A stretch of DNA of 64,000 bases from Collybiopsis luxurians FD-317 M1 (taxonomy: Eukaryota; Basidiomycota; Agaricomycetes; Agaricales; Omphalotaceae), in NCBI GenBank assembly GCA_000827265.1, contig KN834789.1, forward strand, positions 124,001-188,000, given 5' to 3'. Made by a program: the position numbers and the translations under genes. The notes beneath the pieces were generated by a model. The model made no database searches. It worked only from the letters and a program-made list of their open reading frames with translations, and was not told the origin of the DNA. Of the stretch, positions 47,184-57,120 are shown piece by piece. Position 1 is the first letter of the stretch. Each line of letters opens with the position of its first letter.

Positions 47184-47282
47184 ACACGAATATCAGTAGC
47201 ATTACATTGGGATTACAGGGCGAATAATTGTACAATCATTACACGAAAACAATGTATAATACTTTTGCAGCATATTTACTTT

Positions 47283-48751
47283 CTAAGCAAGGTTTCTGTT
47301 TGCATTCACATATCCTGTGCCGTAGCAAGAATATAAGAGGTCTAATGAGTCAGGCTTCGAGGGGTCTGAAGGAACAATCTTGAAAGACGTTCCAAAAAAG
47401 TCCTGAACATCCCTGAGAAATTGAATCCTACAGACAAAATCAGCCTACCAAAACAACAAGCCGAATAAGGACTGACGTTCGGGTTGTTGGTTGGGACATT
47501 CGACATCGCCCGACATCCTCACTACCAAGTACCATCATCAGAAGCACTAACGACTGGTGCTTCTGGTCAACACATCCCCCTTTGCTAATTTCAGATAGCA
47601 GAGCACGCGTCGCTTGTAACGCAATGTCCTCTGGAGCAACACCAGGCTTTGATGTGGCCTCGGAGCAGAACAAAGCTGAAGTTGTGGATTCTGCCAAAAG
47701 ACTCAGAGCATATCCTGGTGATCTAGAAAGCGCGGGTGAGATTCAGCGGAAAAAAAGAAAAGGGACTTTCGCAGGCTTACTTTCCACTTTCTTCTCCCTT
47801 GTACACATCCGAGTACAGATAAATGTCCGGTATGTATCGATTCAATACTGACCTCGCAGCCTCGATCATACGGTTAGAGAACTGAGGATTGACGCGGACT
47901 GCATGTCTGAGGAAGCGGAAAAAGTCAATGGAAGAAAGGGCATGAAGACAGGCGTTCGAACTCACGCAATTCCTCGAATTCGTTTGATCTTTCCTGGTTC
48001 GACAAAGTTCAAAGTCTTGACTTGTTTCACGATCGGACAAAGAAATTGCACTTCACCCCCACCCCCTGGAGGAGCTCCTCGTTTTTTAATCTAAATCACT
48101 GATGAGCAATTTTCGCAGCATTATTCATTGGAACCAAACGCACCCGTAGTTCCAAACCATCAGAGATACCGAACAATTGCAAATGAGGGAGCGTCACTGT
48201 TCGTATCAAGTCTGCCTACCGTATAAGCGTCAAATAGCTGCTACGCAACCAGTCGGTTTGCCTACCGAAAGATCATTGTCGTCAGTGGTTATTCCACGAA
48301 GAGTAAGCTGCAAGGGTTTCTTCGCAAACGGCGCTATCATGATTATCGGCTCCAGGAAGTATCCGATTGATCTTGTAAGAGGACAATCGTGGACCAAAGG
48401 TCCACCAGCGATGATTCCAGGCTTGAGCAGTATTGCAGTACCTGTCTTTGTGGTTTACTGGTGTTTTGGGTTTTAGATTGGAATTGCTACACGCACCTGT
48501 GACTGAAATTTCGATGACAGTTCCATTGGTGACTTTTTCCAAAAGTCTTAACAGGCTAACTTCGAAATCTACGCAATAAATTGTAGTGTAAAGCGCGTAA
48601 CTTGTGGGAGAAAACACCAACCTCGAAGACCAGGATTTTTGTCGTCGGACCTGATTTTTTCAATTTTGACAGGTTTTCCGCTGAGAATAGATAGTACCAG
48701 TCGATGTCTGAAGTACTGGTGGCCACTGTACTGGATAACAGACCCAGCCAT
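47283..48751 (-). CDS. RCL1: RCL1, RNA 3'-terminal phosphate cyclase-like protein
   Basis: Nucleolar protein of the small-subunit processome, required with Bms1 for 18S rRNA maturation. From 48751: GSVIQYSGHQYFRHRLVLSI, then LSGKPVKIEKIRSDDKNPGL, FEVSLLRLLEKVTNGTVIEI, GTAILLKPGIIAGGPLVHDC, SIGYFLEPIIMIAPFAKKPL, KKRGAPPGGGGEVQFLCPIV, GIAHAVRVNPQFSNRMIEAA and SDVYKGEESGKSPGYALSLL. The C-terminus ends YSCYGTGYVNANRNLA. The order matches yeast Rcl1 along its whole length. As in other Rcl1 proteins the catalytic His of true cyclases is not expected. About seven introns. It is tail to tail with MET8, 99 bp between stops, and divergent from UBA3 by 104 bp. Confidence 0.95.
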
Positions 48752-48855
48752 GATGGTGGTCGAAGAAAATATTTAAACGCTCGTAACCCAAGCGCCGGTG
48801 TTACGCCTCTTACCCTGACTCGCATCTGCATCCTTCCTTCTTAATTTCGCGATCC

Positions 48856-50508
48856 ATGTCCACTTCACAAGATGCCAATGATTGGGAGGGGCGCTACTAT
48901 CACATTGATCAAATTCTCGATGCGCCAGGACCTCGTACCGACGAGGGCTTCATGGCTGGCGACGGTGTATGTACGCGTCTTCAATACTCATGAGACAATA
49001 TTCATTCTGCCCCATCCAGGTAAAAGACTTTTTAAGAAACCAGGCCAAGATTCTCGTCATTGGAGCCGGCGGTCTTGGTTGCGAAATTCTCGCTAATCTG
49101 GCTCTAACTGGCTTCAAGGACATTCATGTCATCGACATGGACACTATCGACATTAGTAATCTCAATCGCCAGTTTTTATTCAGGTATATAGCTTCTCAAT
49201 CTTCATCATCAAGACGTACTGAGATGATTCTCAAGACCTAAAGATGTCGGCAAATCCAAGGCCATCGTGGCTGCAGAATTTATAATGAATCGCGTGCCAG
49301 GAGTAAAGGTCACACCGTAGGTCGGAAATACACTTAGTTTTGTACAAGAATCCTGACGATGAGGCTTCAGATACTTTGGCAAGATCCAAGACAAAGACGA
49401 TAACTATTATCTTCAATTCAACCTGGTCATCTGTGGTTTGGACTCGGTCGAAGCACGACGGTGGATCAACGCCACTCTGGTCAATCTCGTGGACCCAGAA
49501 AACCCGGAGAGTTTAAAGCCTCTCATTGACGGTGGAACAGAAGGTACACGTTATTGAACATGCTTCCGCTACCGGCTGCTCATTTTTTGTCGGTCTGTAG
49601 GTTTTAAAGGTCAAGCTCGGGTAATCCTCCCAACTATTACATCTTGCTATGAATGTTCTCTCGAAATGCTCAACAAACCCACCGCTTTCCCTATCTGTAC
49701 GATTGCCAACACACCACGGTTGCCAGAACACTGTATCGAATGGGCCTCGGTCCTAGAATGGCCACGGATTCATGGAGGTGAGGTGTTGGTAGTACGGTAC
49801 ACATCTGCACCGGCTGACGTTTCTCAGACAAGAAGATGGATACAGATAATCCTGATGATATTAGTTGGCTTTACAACGTTGCAGCCGCTCGCGCCAAGGA
49901 ATTTAATATTGAGGGCGTTACCTGGTCATTAACGCAGGGTGTTGTTAAAAATATCATTCCCGCTATTGCTTCCACCAATGCCATCATAGCTGGTAGGGAT
50001 CCACCTTTCACGTTTTTGCGTTCACGAAATGATCCCTTGCATTAGCGTCTTGTTGTAACGAGGCATTTAAGATAGCAACCAGTTCTGCCGCTTACCTCAA
50101 CAACTACTTCATGTTGATTGGCACCGAAGGGGTGTATTCGTATACTTTTGAGCACGAAAAGAAGTCAAATTGTCCTGTGTGTGGAGGAGACTCTCTACCC
50201 CTTACCATCAACCCGGAAACGACACTAGAAGAATTAATCGAAATGTTGACAGAGAGACAGGATATGTAAGTTACTTTTGCTTTTGCACTTTCCAGTTGAT
50301 CTGATTGGCCATTTCTAGTCAAATCAAGAATCCGTCGTTGTCTACTGCTTCCAAGCAGCTATATCTGCGAGCTCCACCTCAGCTGGAAGAAGCGACTAGA
50401 CCTAATCTTGCAAAGAAAATGTCCGAGCTTATCCCTGGCGGCGGCGATGTTGTTGTTACTGCTGGTACTCTTCCCTTCAACCTTTCTCTTGACATTTCAT
50501 TCAAGTGA
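48856..50508 (+). CDS. UBA3: NEDD8-activating enzyme E1 catalytic subunit UBA3
   Basis: Catalytic subunit of the heterodimeric NEDD8/Rub1 E1, which activates NEDD8 for cullin modification. From 48856: [20 protein letters not shown], then the adenylation Rossmann motif [20 protein letters not shown] and [40 protein letters not shown] and [20 protein letters not shown] follow. The zinc pair lies in [11 protein letters not shown] with the later [11 protein letters not shown]. The catalytic cysteine sits in the classic [13 protein letters not shown]. The C-terminal ubiquitin-like E2-binding domain is [20 protein letters not shown] through [12 protein letters not shown]. All key residues seen are present. 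About eight introns. It likely shares a 104 bp bidirectional promoter with RCL1. Confidence 0.96.
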
Positions 50509-50623
50509 ACACTTGCCGTATGTATTCACGATCTGCATATTGCTTTGTCTTATTATTACACCATTCATTGCTCTAAACTTACAAGCTGTAGAATCATGAT
50601 TTGTAGAAGCCTAAACCAAACTA

Positions 50624-53075
50624 TTATCTGTAAATGATTAAAACTCGCCCACTTTGACTTTCACCAATCGAGTTGAGCCACTCCTCGAGCAACGGCCAGC
50701 CAGCTTCAAACCGGACTGCCAGATCATCTGTATGGTGCTCTCCGTCCAGCAGATCCAATAGCTCAGTCGGGTATGATAGCGGAACAGCATGTTTTGCATT
50801 CATAGAATTAAACGTCCTAATGATCGGAGCTGATGGAGACCTGTCCAGCCTCGGCCGAGGTGCTTTTAATGTGAGTCGGGGAATGTTAGGGGAGTTGGGA
50901 GGAGCGTGTGTGGTCGCCGTAGCAGGAATGGAAGGTATAAGCGATTGTCGTCGAGCAGCGGACCTCCCCAGTTCGATTCGAGGGATAAGGGTTGGTGTAG
51001 GTGTGACGGTACTGTCCTGTGGGGTGCTCGCTGTTGCAGTAATACCTGGAATAGGCACTACGGTCGAAACAGATGATGGCTCTGTCGGATATGATATCCA
51101 GGATGTTCGTGGACTGGTGTGAGCTGTTCCTGGGGAGCGCATAAGATTTTGATTTCTGCTTTGGAGTTGCTCGAGAATCCTCTCGGCAGCGCTGGACCTA
51201 CGCGTCCGCGCATAGGGAAGACCGGCATCTGCATTAGTTGAAGTCGTGTTTGTCCTTCCACGAGGGGTGGGAGGAGCACTTGTAGCCTGATCCGAGCTGA
51301 GAGACGTTGCTGGAGCCGAAGTGTGGGACATGCTGCCCCGTAGAAGTTGCTGACCTGAAGGAGAACTTTCCGGGCTCTGATCTTGGAAGCCAAGAGAAGT
51401 GCCGGTAAGAGATCTTACGCGCTTACGATTTGAAGAAGCCGAAGCGTAAGGGTGACTATCGCTGACAGGGGACTGAACGGCTGCTTTTGAGCCCGGGATG
51501 AATATCGGATATCGATGCACTCTTCGAAGAAATCCTATTCTGCGCGTTGGATCGTGTTATAGTCTATGCAAACCATGGCTTACCTTTGATTACACCAAAA
51601 CTGGTAAAACGGCGGACGTCGATTCCCAGCTTTTGGACGTTGTATTCCTCCATCCATTCAAGCATTGTCCGTCCGGGTTTCATTCGTGAATAAAGATGCA
51701 AGAGCTTTGGCCAATCGGGAATCGGGAAACCTGAAGGCAGATTGAGAGCTAAACACGCGTTCCACAGTGAAAAGGCAGCTCGGGCACCTGGTTTTGTAGA
51801 GTAAGGACCACATTCTTCTTTGACGTGAGCCTCGTCCGCTAGCCACTGGATGCTTCTCCTAAGTGTGTACATATTCGAATATTGAAAAATATCAACAGTC
51901 ATGATGACTTGATAGTGACTGCGAAGTTTAAGAATTAATGCTCAAGAGTTGACACAGCGACGTACAGTAAGTGTGAGATGGCATTACGGGTCAATTCAAT
52001 ATCGCACTCTGCTAGATAGGCAATCTTGCTGACATGGTTGATGCCTAGACTGGACTTGAGGAGAGATCATTCACCGGAAAAACGAGACAGATTTACCGTC
52101 GATGTGCTTGCAAACCTAGCGACCATAAAGCCAGGCAACAAATCATTAAACGAACACATACCTTGGATATTGTCAGATCCCAATTGTCTTCTATTCGCTT
52201 AACTAGGTTGATGAGTGCAATCGGGACCATCCAGTCTTGCACTGCGGGAGGATTAGGGTAGAATGGAAAGATTTTCAATTCAATAGAGTTAAACTGGTCA
52301 ATTGAGATCGACGTTTCAGAGTAGGAGTTCAGGTCCTCATAAAGCTGTTCAATGATAGCATGAATTGCAGCATCATTTCCGGGTGCGGATAGGAATCCTG
52401 ATTCTTCCTGAAAGTGGTATAAAGAACGGGAAACCTGAAGGGTGAATGACAAGGGGCGCACCTCGCAGGAAGCAAGTACACGACTGATCTTTCGTACGAT
52501 AGGCTCATAGCAACTCAAATCTGCGGTCCGTTCAAATACAAAGCACAGATTAAATCGGAAGAAGTTTCGTTGATACTTTCCCCCTCTGAGCTGGGAAGGG
52601 AATCCAATGATTCTATGTCTTTTTGTAGAGCAAATAATAAGTCTTCCGCAGAGCGCAGGGCCAGGAATGACATATTTTGAGATTTCCTCAAAATTGAACA
52701 ATGGGGCTGGATTATTCGATAATGACCGCTTGCCCTGGGACAGACTAAAGCTGCGAGAGTTTTGCCTTACATCTGTTGGAGAAACAGCTGCCGATAGACT
52801 AGGGTTTCTGGAAGCGGTGGTATGCAGCGGAGGCAAGGAAGGAGACTGAGCTGTTTCAGATGAAGGAGTTGGAGGAAGGGAAGGAAATGTAGAGCTTGGA
52901 ACTGGTTGAGGAACGGCAATGAGACCCTCGGGGACTTGACAGATAATTTGGGGACTACGAAAAAGAGTAGTAAGACGTGTCCACTCTAGCAATATCTACT
53001 CTCAGAAACAAACCCTGCGGTAAGGTCAAAGCCAGCATAAAATACTGACTGGATGCGAGGAAGAAAGGTACCCAT
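50624..53075 (-). CDS. NPR2: NPR2/NPRL2, GATOR1/SEACIT subunit
   Basis: Subunit of the SEACIT/GATOR1 GTPase-activating complex that inhibits TORC1 when amino acids are scarce. Exon 1 from 53075 gives MGTFLPRIQSVFYAGFDLTA. An intron joins it to PQIICQVPEGLIAVPQPVPS. A Ser/Pro-rich insertion of about 75 residues follows. Conserved blocks come next: FNFEEISKYVIPGPALCGRL, YQRNFFRFNLCFVFERTADL, SCYEPIVRKISRVLASCE, IIEQLYEDLNSYSETSISID, LKIFPFYPNPPAVQDWMVPI and VDIFQYSNMYTLRRSIQWLA. The C-terminal half has a long Ser/Thr/Pro-rich region and ends LLEEWLNSIGESQSGRVLII. The last conserved helix fits other fungal NPR2 proteins. Its ATG is only 28 bp from that of OGG1 on the other strand. Confidence 0.93.
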
Positions 53076-53103
53076 GGGCGCTTAAACCTTGTCCCTAACC
53101 ATC

Positions 53104-54489
53104 ATGGCCACCCTTCCCCCTGGATTTCACGCGTTATCCCTGCCAATTATCCAGCTTTCTCTTGCCGCCGTTCTCAAGTGCGGTCAGTCTTTCCGCTGGA
53201 ATGCGTATCCTTTGAAAATTACATCACCGGACGCGTCTTTGCCAACTCATGAATACCGTTTTTGTCTCCGGGACCGCGTCGTCTGTCTCCGGCAGACGCC
53301 AACTGACATTCTTTATCGCACTGTACTTCCAGATCCTCAACCAAACATGACAGAGCGGAAACTTCGTGAAGCCGAAACACTGCTGTGGCTCAAAGACTAC
53401 TTTCAGCTCGACGTCGACCTAGCCTTGCTCTATGAACAATGGGGTTCTCGAGATAAAGTATTTTTAAGAATCAGGGATAGATTTACAGGCATCAGAATGT
53501 TAAGGCAAGACCCTTGGGAGAATCTTATCTCGTATGTCGCCAATCTTGCGCTTTGTATACCGGTGAAATTAACCAAACTCGCCAGGTTCATATGCTCATC
53601 CAACAACAATATATCCCGAATTACCAAGATGGTCCAGAGCTTGGCCAAGGAATATTCTCTTCCGCTTCTATCTATTCCTCTGCCAGACGGTTCTGGCGTC
53701 GAAGAAACATATTATCCATTCCCTCCTCCTTCGGTCCTAGCAAAACCGGGCGTCAGCACACGCCTGCGCTCTCTTGGTTTTGGTTATCGCGCTGAATTCA
53801 TCCACCGGACTGCAAAGATGCTGGTGGACACCCACGGCACTTCAACTCGTCCGTCGCAGACAAGCGAGCCTTCTGAATTGTTCCTGCATACGCTCCGCGG
53901 TATGGCAACGGAAGACGCTCGAGCAGAGCTTCTCAAGTTCGTCGGCGTTGGCCGCAAAGTGGCTGATTGTGTGCTCCTCATGAGCCTTGACAAGGTAAGG
54001 TATTTCAGGTAAAATTGGAGATGCTGACTCTGATTTGGTTCTACTAGACCGACGTGGTCCCGGTAGATACACATGTCCATCAGATAGCAATTAAACATTA
54101 TGGAATGAAAGGCTCCACGAAAGGGAAAACAAGCATGACTCCCAAGCTATATGAGGAACTTTGCACAAAGTTTGTAAAAGTATGGGGAGACCATGCAGGC
54201 TGGGCTCACTCAGTAAGCTGATCTCGTAAGAATTCCTCAGAAAATAAGACACCGATTCTCTTTTCTTCAGGTGCTTTTCACTTCCGACTTGAAGGCGTTT
54301 GCCCTGCATGGATTGACGGAGCCGCAGTTCACTTCGCCTTCTCCTCAGAAAGATCGGAAAAGGCGAATCCCTGATGAGGACGAAATGCCGTCCTTGCTGC
54401 CAACTCCGCCCCGAACTCCTTTTGCCTATAATCCAAGTCCGGCAGAACACGTCAAGAAAAGGGCCCGAATGAGAAGAACGCCGGAATGA
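53104..54489 (+). CDS. OGG1: OGG1, 8-oxoguanine DNA glycosylase/lyase
   Basis: Bifunctional base-excision repair enzyme that removes 8-oxoguanine and nicks the DNA. From 53104: MATLPPGFHALSLPIIQLSL, then the OGG N-terminal GQSFRWNAY and LRDRVVCLRQTPTDILYRTV. FQLDVDLALLYEQWGSRDKV, GIRMLRQDPWENLISFICSS and NNNISRITKMVQSLAKEYS follow. The helix-hairpin-helix GVGRKVADCVLLMSLDK carries the catalytic Lys, and VVPVDTHVHQIAIKHYG carries the catalytic Asp. The intron at LISYV...ARFICSS must be removed to restore the NISRI helix; it is in frame and lacks a stop, so an unspliced frame looks open. The C-terminal tail is basic (KDRKRRIP, HVKKRARMRR), a likely nuclear signal. It is the second base-excision gene in the window, with the AP endonuclease. 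Confidence 0.96.
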
Positions 54490-55033
54490 TAGGGCATTGG
54501 TTCGTCCAACTCCTTTCCTTCACCGTACGCCTACCTTCCGTTTGGCTGATCAAGTTAAGCGTTTATAGGTGCGTTGGGACTTGGCTTTTCTCTAGTACTC
54601 GTACTTAGAAGACTGTACTCATTGTATATCGATATGGTGGTCGTCAAGGCCAACAGAGTCGTTGAAGCAATTAACTAGTTCGCCTCCTGTGGCTCGGCTC
54701 GGCAGGAACGAAGTCCCTGATCAGTTGAGAACGCGTTCTAACGCTCCGATGACGATTTTCTGGAGCTCAAAGAAGGCGAAGAGCGCGATAGCAGCGGACG
54801 ACAGGCATAGATGTACATAATTCGGAGCGGCACTCGAAGATTGGCAGGGCACTTGAGCTTTTTAGCAATGATCGCTTTTCGATCTTGGTACCTGCCTCAC
54901 GTCAGCTCACTTGGTTTACCATGCTCAGAATCTTGACAAATTCAGCCTCTGAAAGGGGTCCCAACCACTGTTATAAAGACCGTAGTCGGGGGCCTGAATC
55001 GTTAACCTGTTCCCCCTTTTCGAAAACTGCAAC
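54490..55033. other. Intergenic, promoter of the repeat-peptide gene
   Basis: A 544 bp stretch after OGG1. It lacks longer frames with domains. Its right end has a TATA-like element and a pyrimidine tract (gttccccctttt) shortly before the start codon, suggesting a strong, short-leader promoter for the next gene. Confidence 0.45.
54971..54977 (+). promoter_or_regulatory. Probable TATA box of the repeat-peptide gene
   Basis: TTATAAA (followed by G) begins 63 bp before the ATG at 55034 and precedes a C/T-rich tract, the usual spacing for a strongly expressed fungal gene. Confidence 0.45.
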
Positions 55034-55524
55034 ATGCGTCTTCAAACCTTCCTATCGTTCACCCTCGTCTCCGCTGTTGCTCTTGCGAGCGCCCTCCCCG
55101 TTGTGCAAGTAGTAAGTCTATCCTGTTCACATCTAAACCCCGTCCTTATTAGTCCCCAACAGTCCTCAGATACTTTAATGGCTCGAAAAGAACAAAGCGA
55201 AATGGCTCGTAGTATACAACTTGAGGTTGGTTTCTCATGTCGTACGCGCTGCGATAGAGGATGACGAACCTTTTGTCGTAGGACGTCGCTATGCGTGGTG
55301 ATATGCACCGCTTAGCTGATTGGAAACGCGAGATATCTGGTGCACCTACCGCCGACTGGAAACGGGACGTATCTGGTGCACCTACTGCCGACTGGAAACG
55401 GGACCCCGAGCCTCAGCCTGGAATGAGGACTGCCGATTGGAGACGGGAGCCTCAGTCGAACGATGACAGTGGGGCTTCGCATTTTGAATCGAAACGCATG
55501 GATCAACGCATTCCTTCCTGGTAA
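55034..55524 (+). CDS. Secreted Kex2-type repeat peptide precursor (ADW-KR cassettes)
   Basis: A 127-residue precursor of unknown function. Exons are 55034-55111, 55163-55225 and 55282-55524, all in phase 0 with clean GT-AG introns. Residues 1-21 form a signal peptide (MRLQTFLSFTLVSAVAL, then ASALP). The third exon is a chain of short peptides set apart by dibasic sites at residues 62-63, 74-75, 86-87, 101-102 and 118-119. The pieces read HRLADW, EISGAPTADW, DVSGAPTADW, DPEPQPGMRTADW, EPQSNDDSGASHFES and MDQRIPSW. Four end in ADW directly before KR or RR, and the last ends in Trp at the stop. Each piece after a KR starts with an acidic residue or Met-Asp. This is the layout of precursors cut by Kex2 in the Golgi (ascomycete alpha-pheromones, KEP proteins, ustiloxin-type precursors). 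No modifying enzyme, receptor or protease lies nearby, and I recognise no known peptide. Confidence 0.8.
55318..55389 (+). repeat. 36-nt tandem repeat (two units) inside the precursor
   Basis: Two 36 nt units (55318-55353 and 55354-55389) encode DWKREISGAPTA and DWKRDVSGAPTA. They match at 31 of 36 positions, and three of the five differences are silent. A third, partial unit starts at 55390 with GAC TGG AAA CGG. Confidence 0.9.
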
Positions 55525-56415
55525 TGGGTCGATCGAGGGATCGAAATTGGAACTGCGGTTTTTTTTATCAGAATTGCTACAGATAATTTTTCTTTTGGGA
55601 GCCTTCGCTCGTCTTTCATTTTGGGGTCTATAATTGGACTGTACTGTAACTCATTTGCAGTGTTTCCTTGCTTGCCCGAGCCACTTTGCGCTCTTCTTTC
55701 ACTCGTTTACAATTTGATTTCGTATTTGCGCTGCTTTTGTGATACGGGTTTTTTTACGATCGGTCCTTAGCTGTCTGGTACGGTAAAGTAGCACACCCGT
55801 CTGCCAAAAGGTGTATATTCCACGAAAATCGGACCCGAAGCGTCATTGTACATAATTAACACGCAGAAGAAACAAAGCCACCATCAATGCGGATGCCTTC
55901 AAAGCTACTTCGAAAAAATTCGGAGATCGAATTTAGATCTAGATTTGATACTGCAAGTGAAGCACTACTTCGACGAGCGATCTAACCACGGAAACAGAGC
56001 TTCACCCATTCAGCTGGACTGACCAAATCGAGGGCCTCATCAAGGTCTCGTTCAAGGAATAGATTTGCATGTAAGTATCTAACTGTTGACGCGTTGACGT
56101 GCGTCACCCAAAAGTCCCCCCAGATCAGCCTACTACTTATGTCCGCAGGTCGACGCGAATCAGTGAGCGTTGCCTTGCTCCAGGCACATGAAGTAACGTT
56201 AAAGAGAGAAGTAGGAATAATGGATCGTAGCCGAAGATGGATCCTCAGGCCTCAGTACTCAGTCCCAAATTAACGTGGGGGAATTGGCCGTGAATTCAAA
56301 AGCACTACTTGTCCTGGCTATGGCAAAACTTTTTGTAGTCCCGAGCGATTTCTAAATTCTCTGAAAACTATGATACAGAGCGAACAGATGCTACATTTTT
56401 CTAAATTTTGCTTCT
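55525..56415. other. Intergenic, no supported gene
   Basis: About 890 bp between the 3' end of the peptide precursor gene and the 3' end of the small minus-strand gene. T-rich tracts follow the precursor stop, as in a 3' untranslated region. No reading frame of 60 codons and no second repeat-peptide gene was seen. Confidence 0.45.
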
Positions 56416-56819
56416 CTAATCCCTCTGCCACTGCAAGTCACCCATTTCGCCCTTCTTCCGTCCGGGCATGCCATCGTGGCGCAGCTCTTTCGAGGTCATT
56501 CCCGAACCGGGTTTGCCGAGCGAATCATCCACCTCCAAAGAGGTTGCTCCGTTTAACGTCGCAGACGCAGACGTATGTGATGCAGAGCTTTGTTGGGGGT
56601 TTGATAGTGATGCGTCCTTGTCGACGACTGTGTCAAATGTGACGGGAGCGCGAGGTGGCTGCTGACCTAAATGCAGCGGGGGAGACGGAGCGTCAGAGTG
56701 TTGAGAACATGTCGTGACCGAGTTGAGAGCTTGTACATACCTTCCGGTCGACCATCGATGATACCCTGGTTAGTTTGCTCAACAGTGCGAGCGTAGTTTT
56801 GTTGGTTCAAGCCAGACAT
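56416..56819 (-). CDS. Small hypothetical protein, two exons
   Basis: A 109-residue hydrophilic protein I do not recognise. Exon 1 is 56741-56819 (MSGLNQQNYARTVEQTNQGI, then IDGRPEG) and exon 2 is 56416-56666. The intron has a strong GTATGT donor and TTTAG acceptor and keeps frame. Exon 2 encodes QQPPRAPVTFDTVVDKDASL, a Ser/Ala/Thr-rich linker, LEVDDSLGKPGSGMTSKELR and HDGMPGRKKGEMGDLQWQRD before the stop. There is no signal peptide or membrane segment. The composition (polar, Gly/Lys/Asp-rich C-terminus) resembles small, disordered, stress-type proteins, but this is only an impression. The clean intron and continuous frame are the main evidence that it is real. Confidence 0.65.
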
Positions 56820-57120
56820 GATGTATATGCGTTTGTGATAGGATAACGGGGCAATAAAATTCGAATGCAAGAGTTGTTGGGCCCTATACTAACAGTGCAA
56901 AGTTTTTTTATACCTTGCTCGAGAGATATGACATATGAGATGGAGACTCAAGAGCCGCAATAAAAAGATTTTGAAGTAACCTTGAAGTCATAGATTTCCT
57001 CATAGCGCCACCTTGCATCAACGCGCACCACCTGCGCCACATTTTATGCGAATTAGGCTGGGCGCCAGGCATCCAGATATCCATGTACAATGCAGTAGTT
57101 ACAAATGCACTCCTATCATT

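Noticed and set aside
55312..55506. Minus-strand frame with its own repeats opposite the peptide precursor
   Set aside because: It mirrors the plus-strand tandem repeat; it has no signal peptide or splice support.
55034..55524. Homobasidiomycete CaaX-type mating pheromone
   Set aside because: The protein has a signal peptide and Kex2-like sites and ends in Trp with no C-terminal CaaX box, and no STE3 receptor lies in the window.
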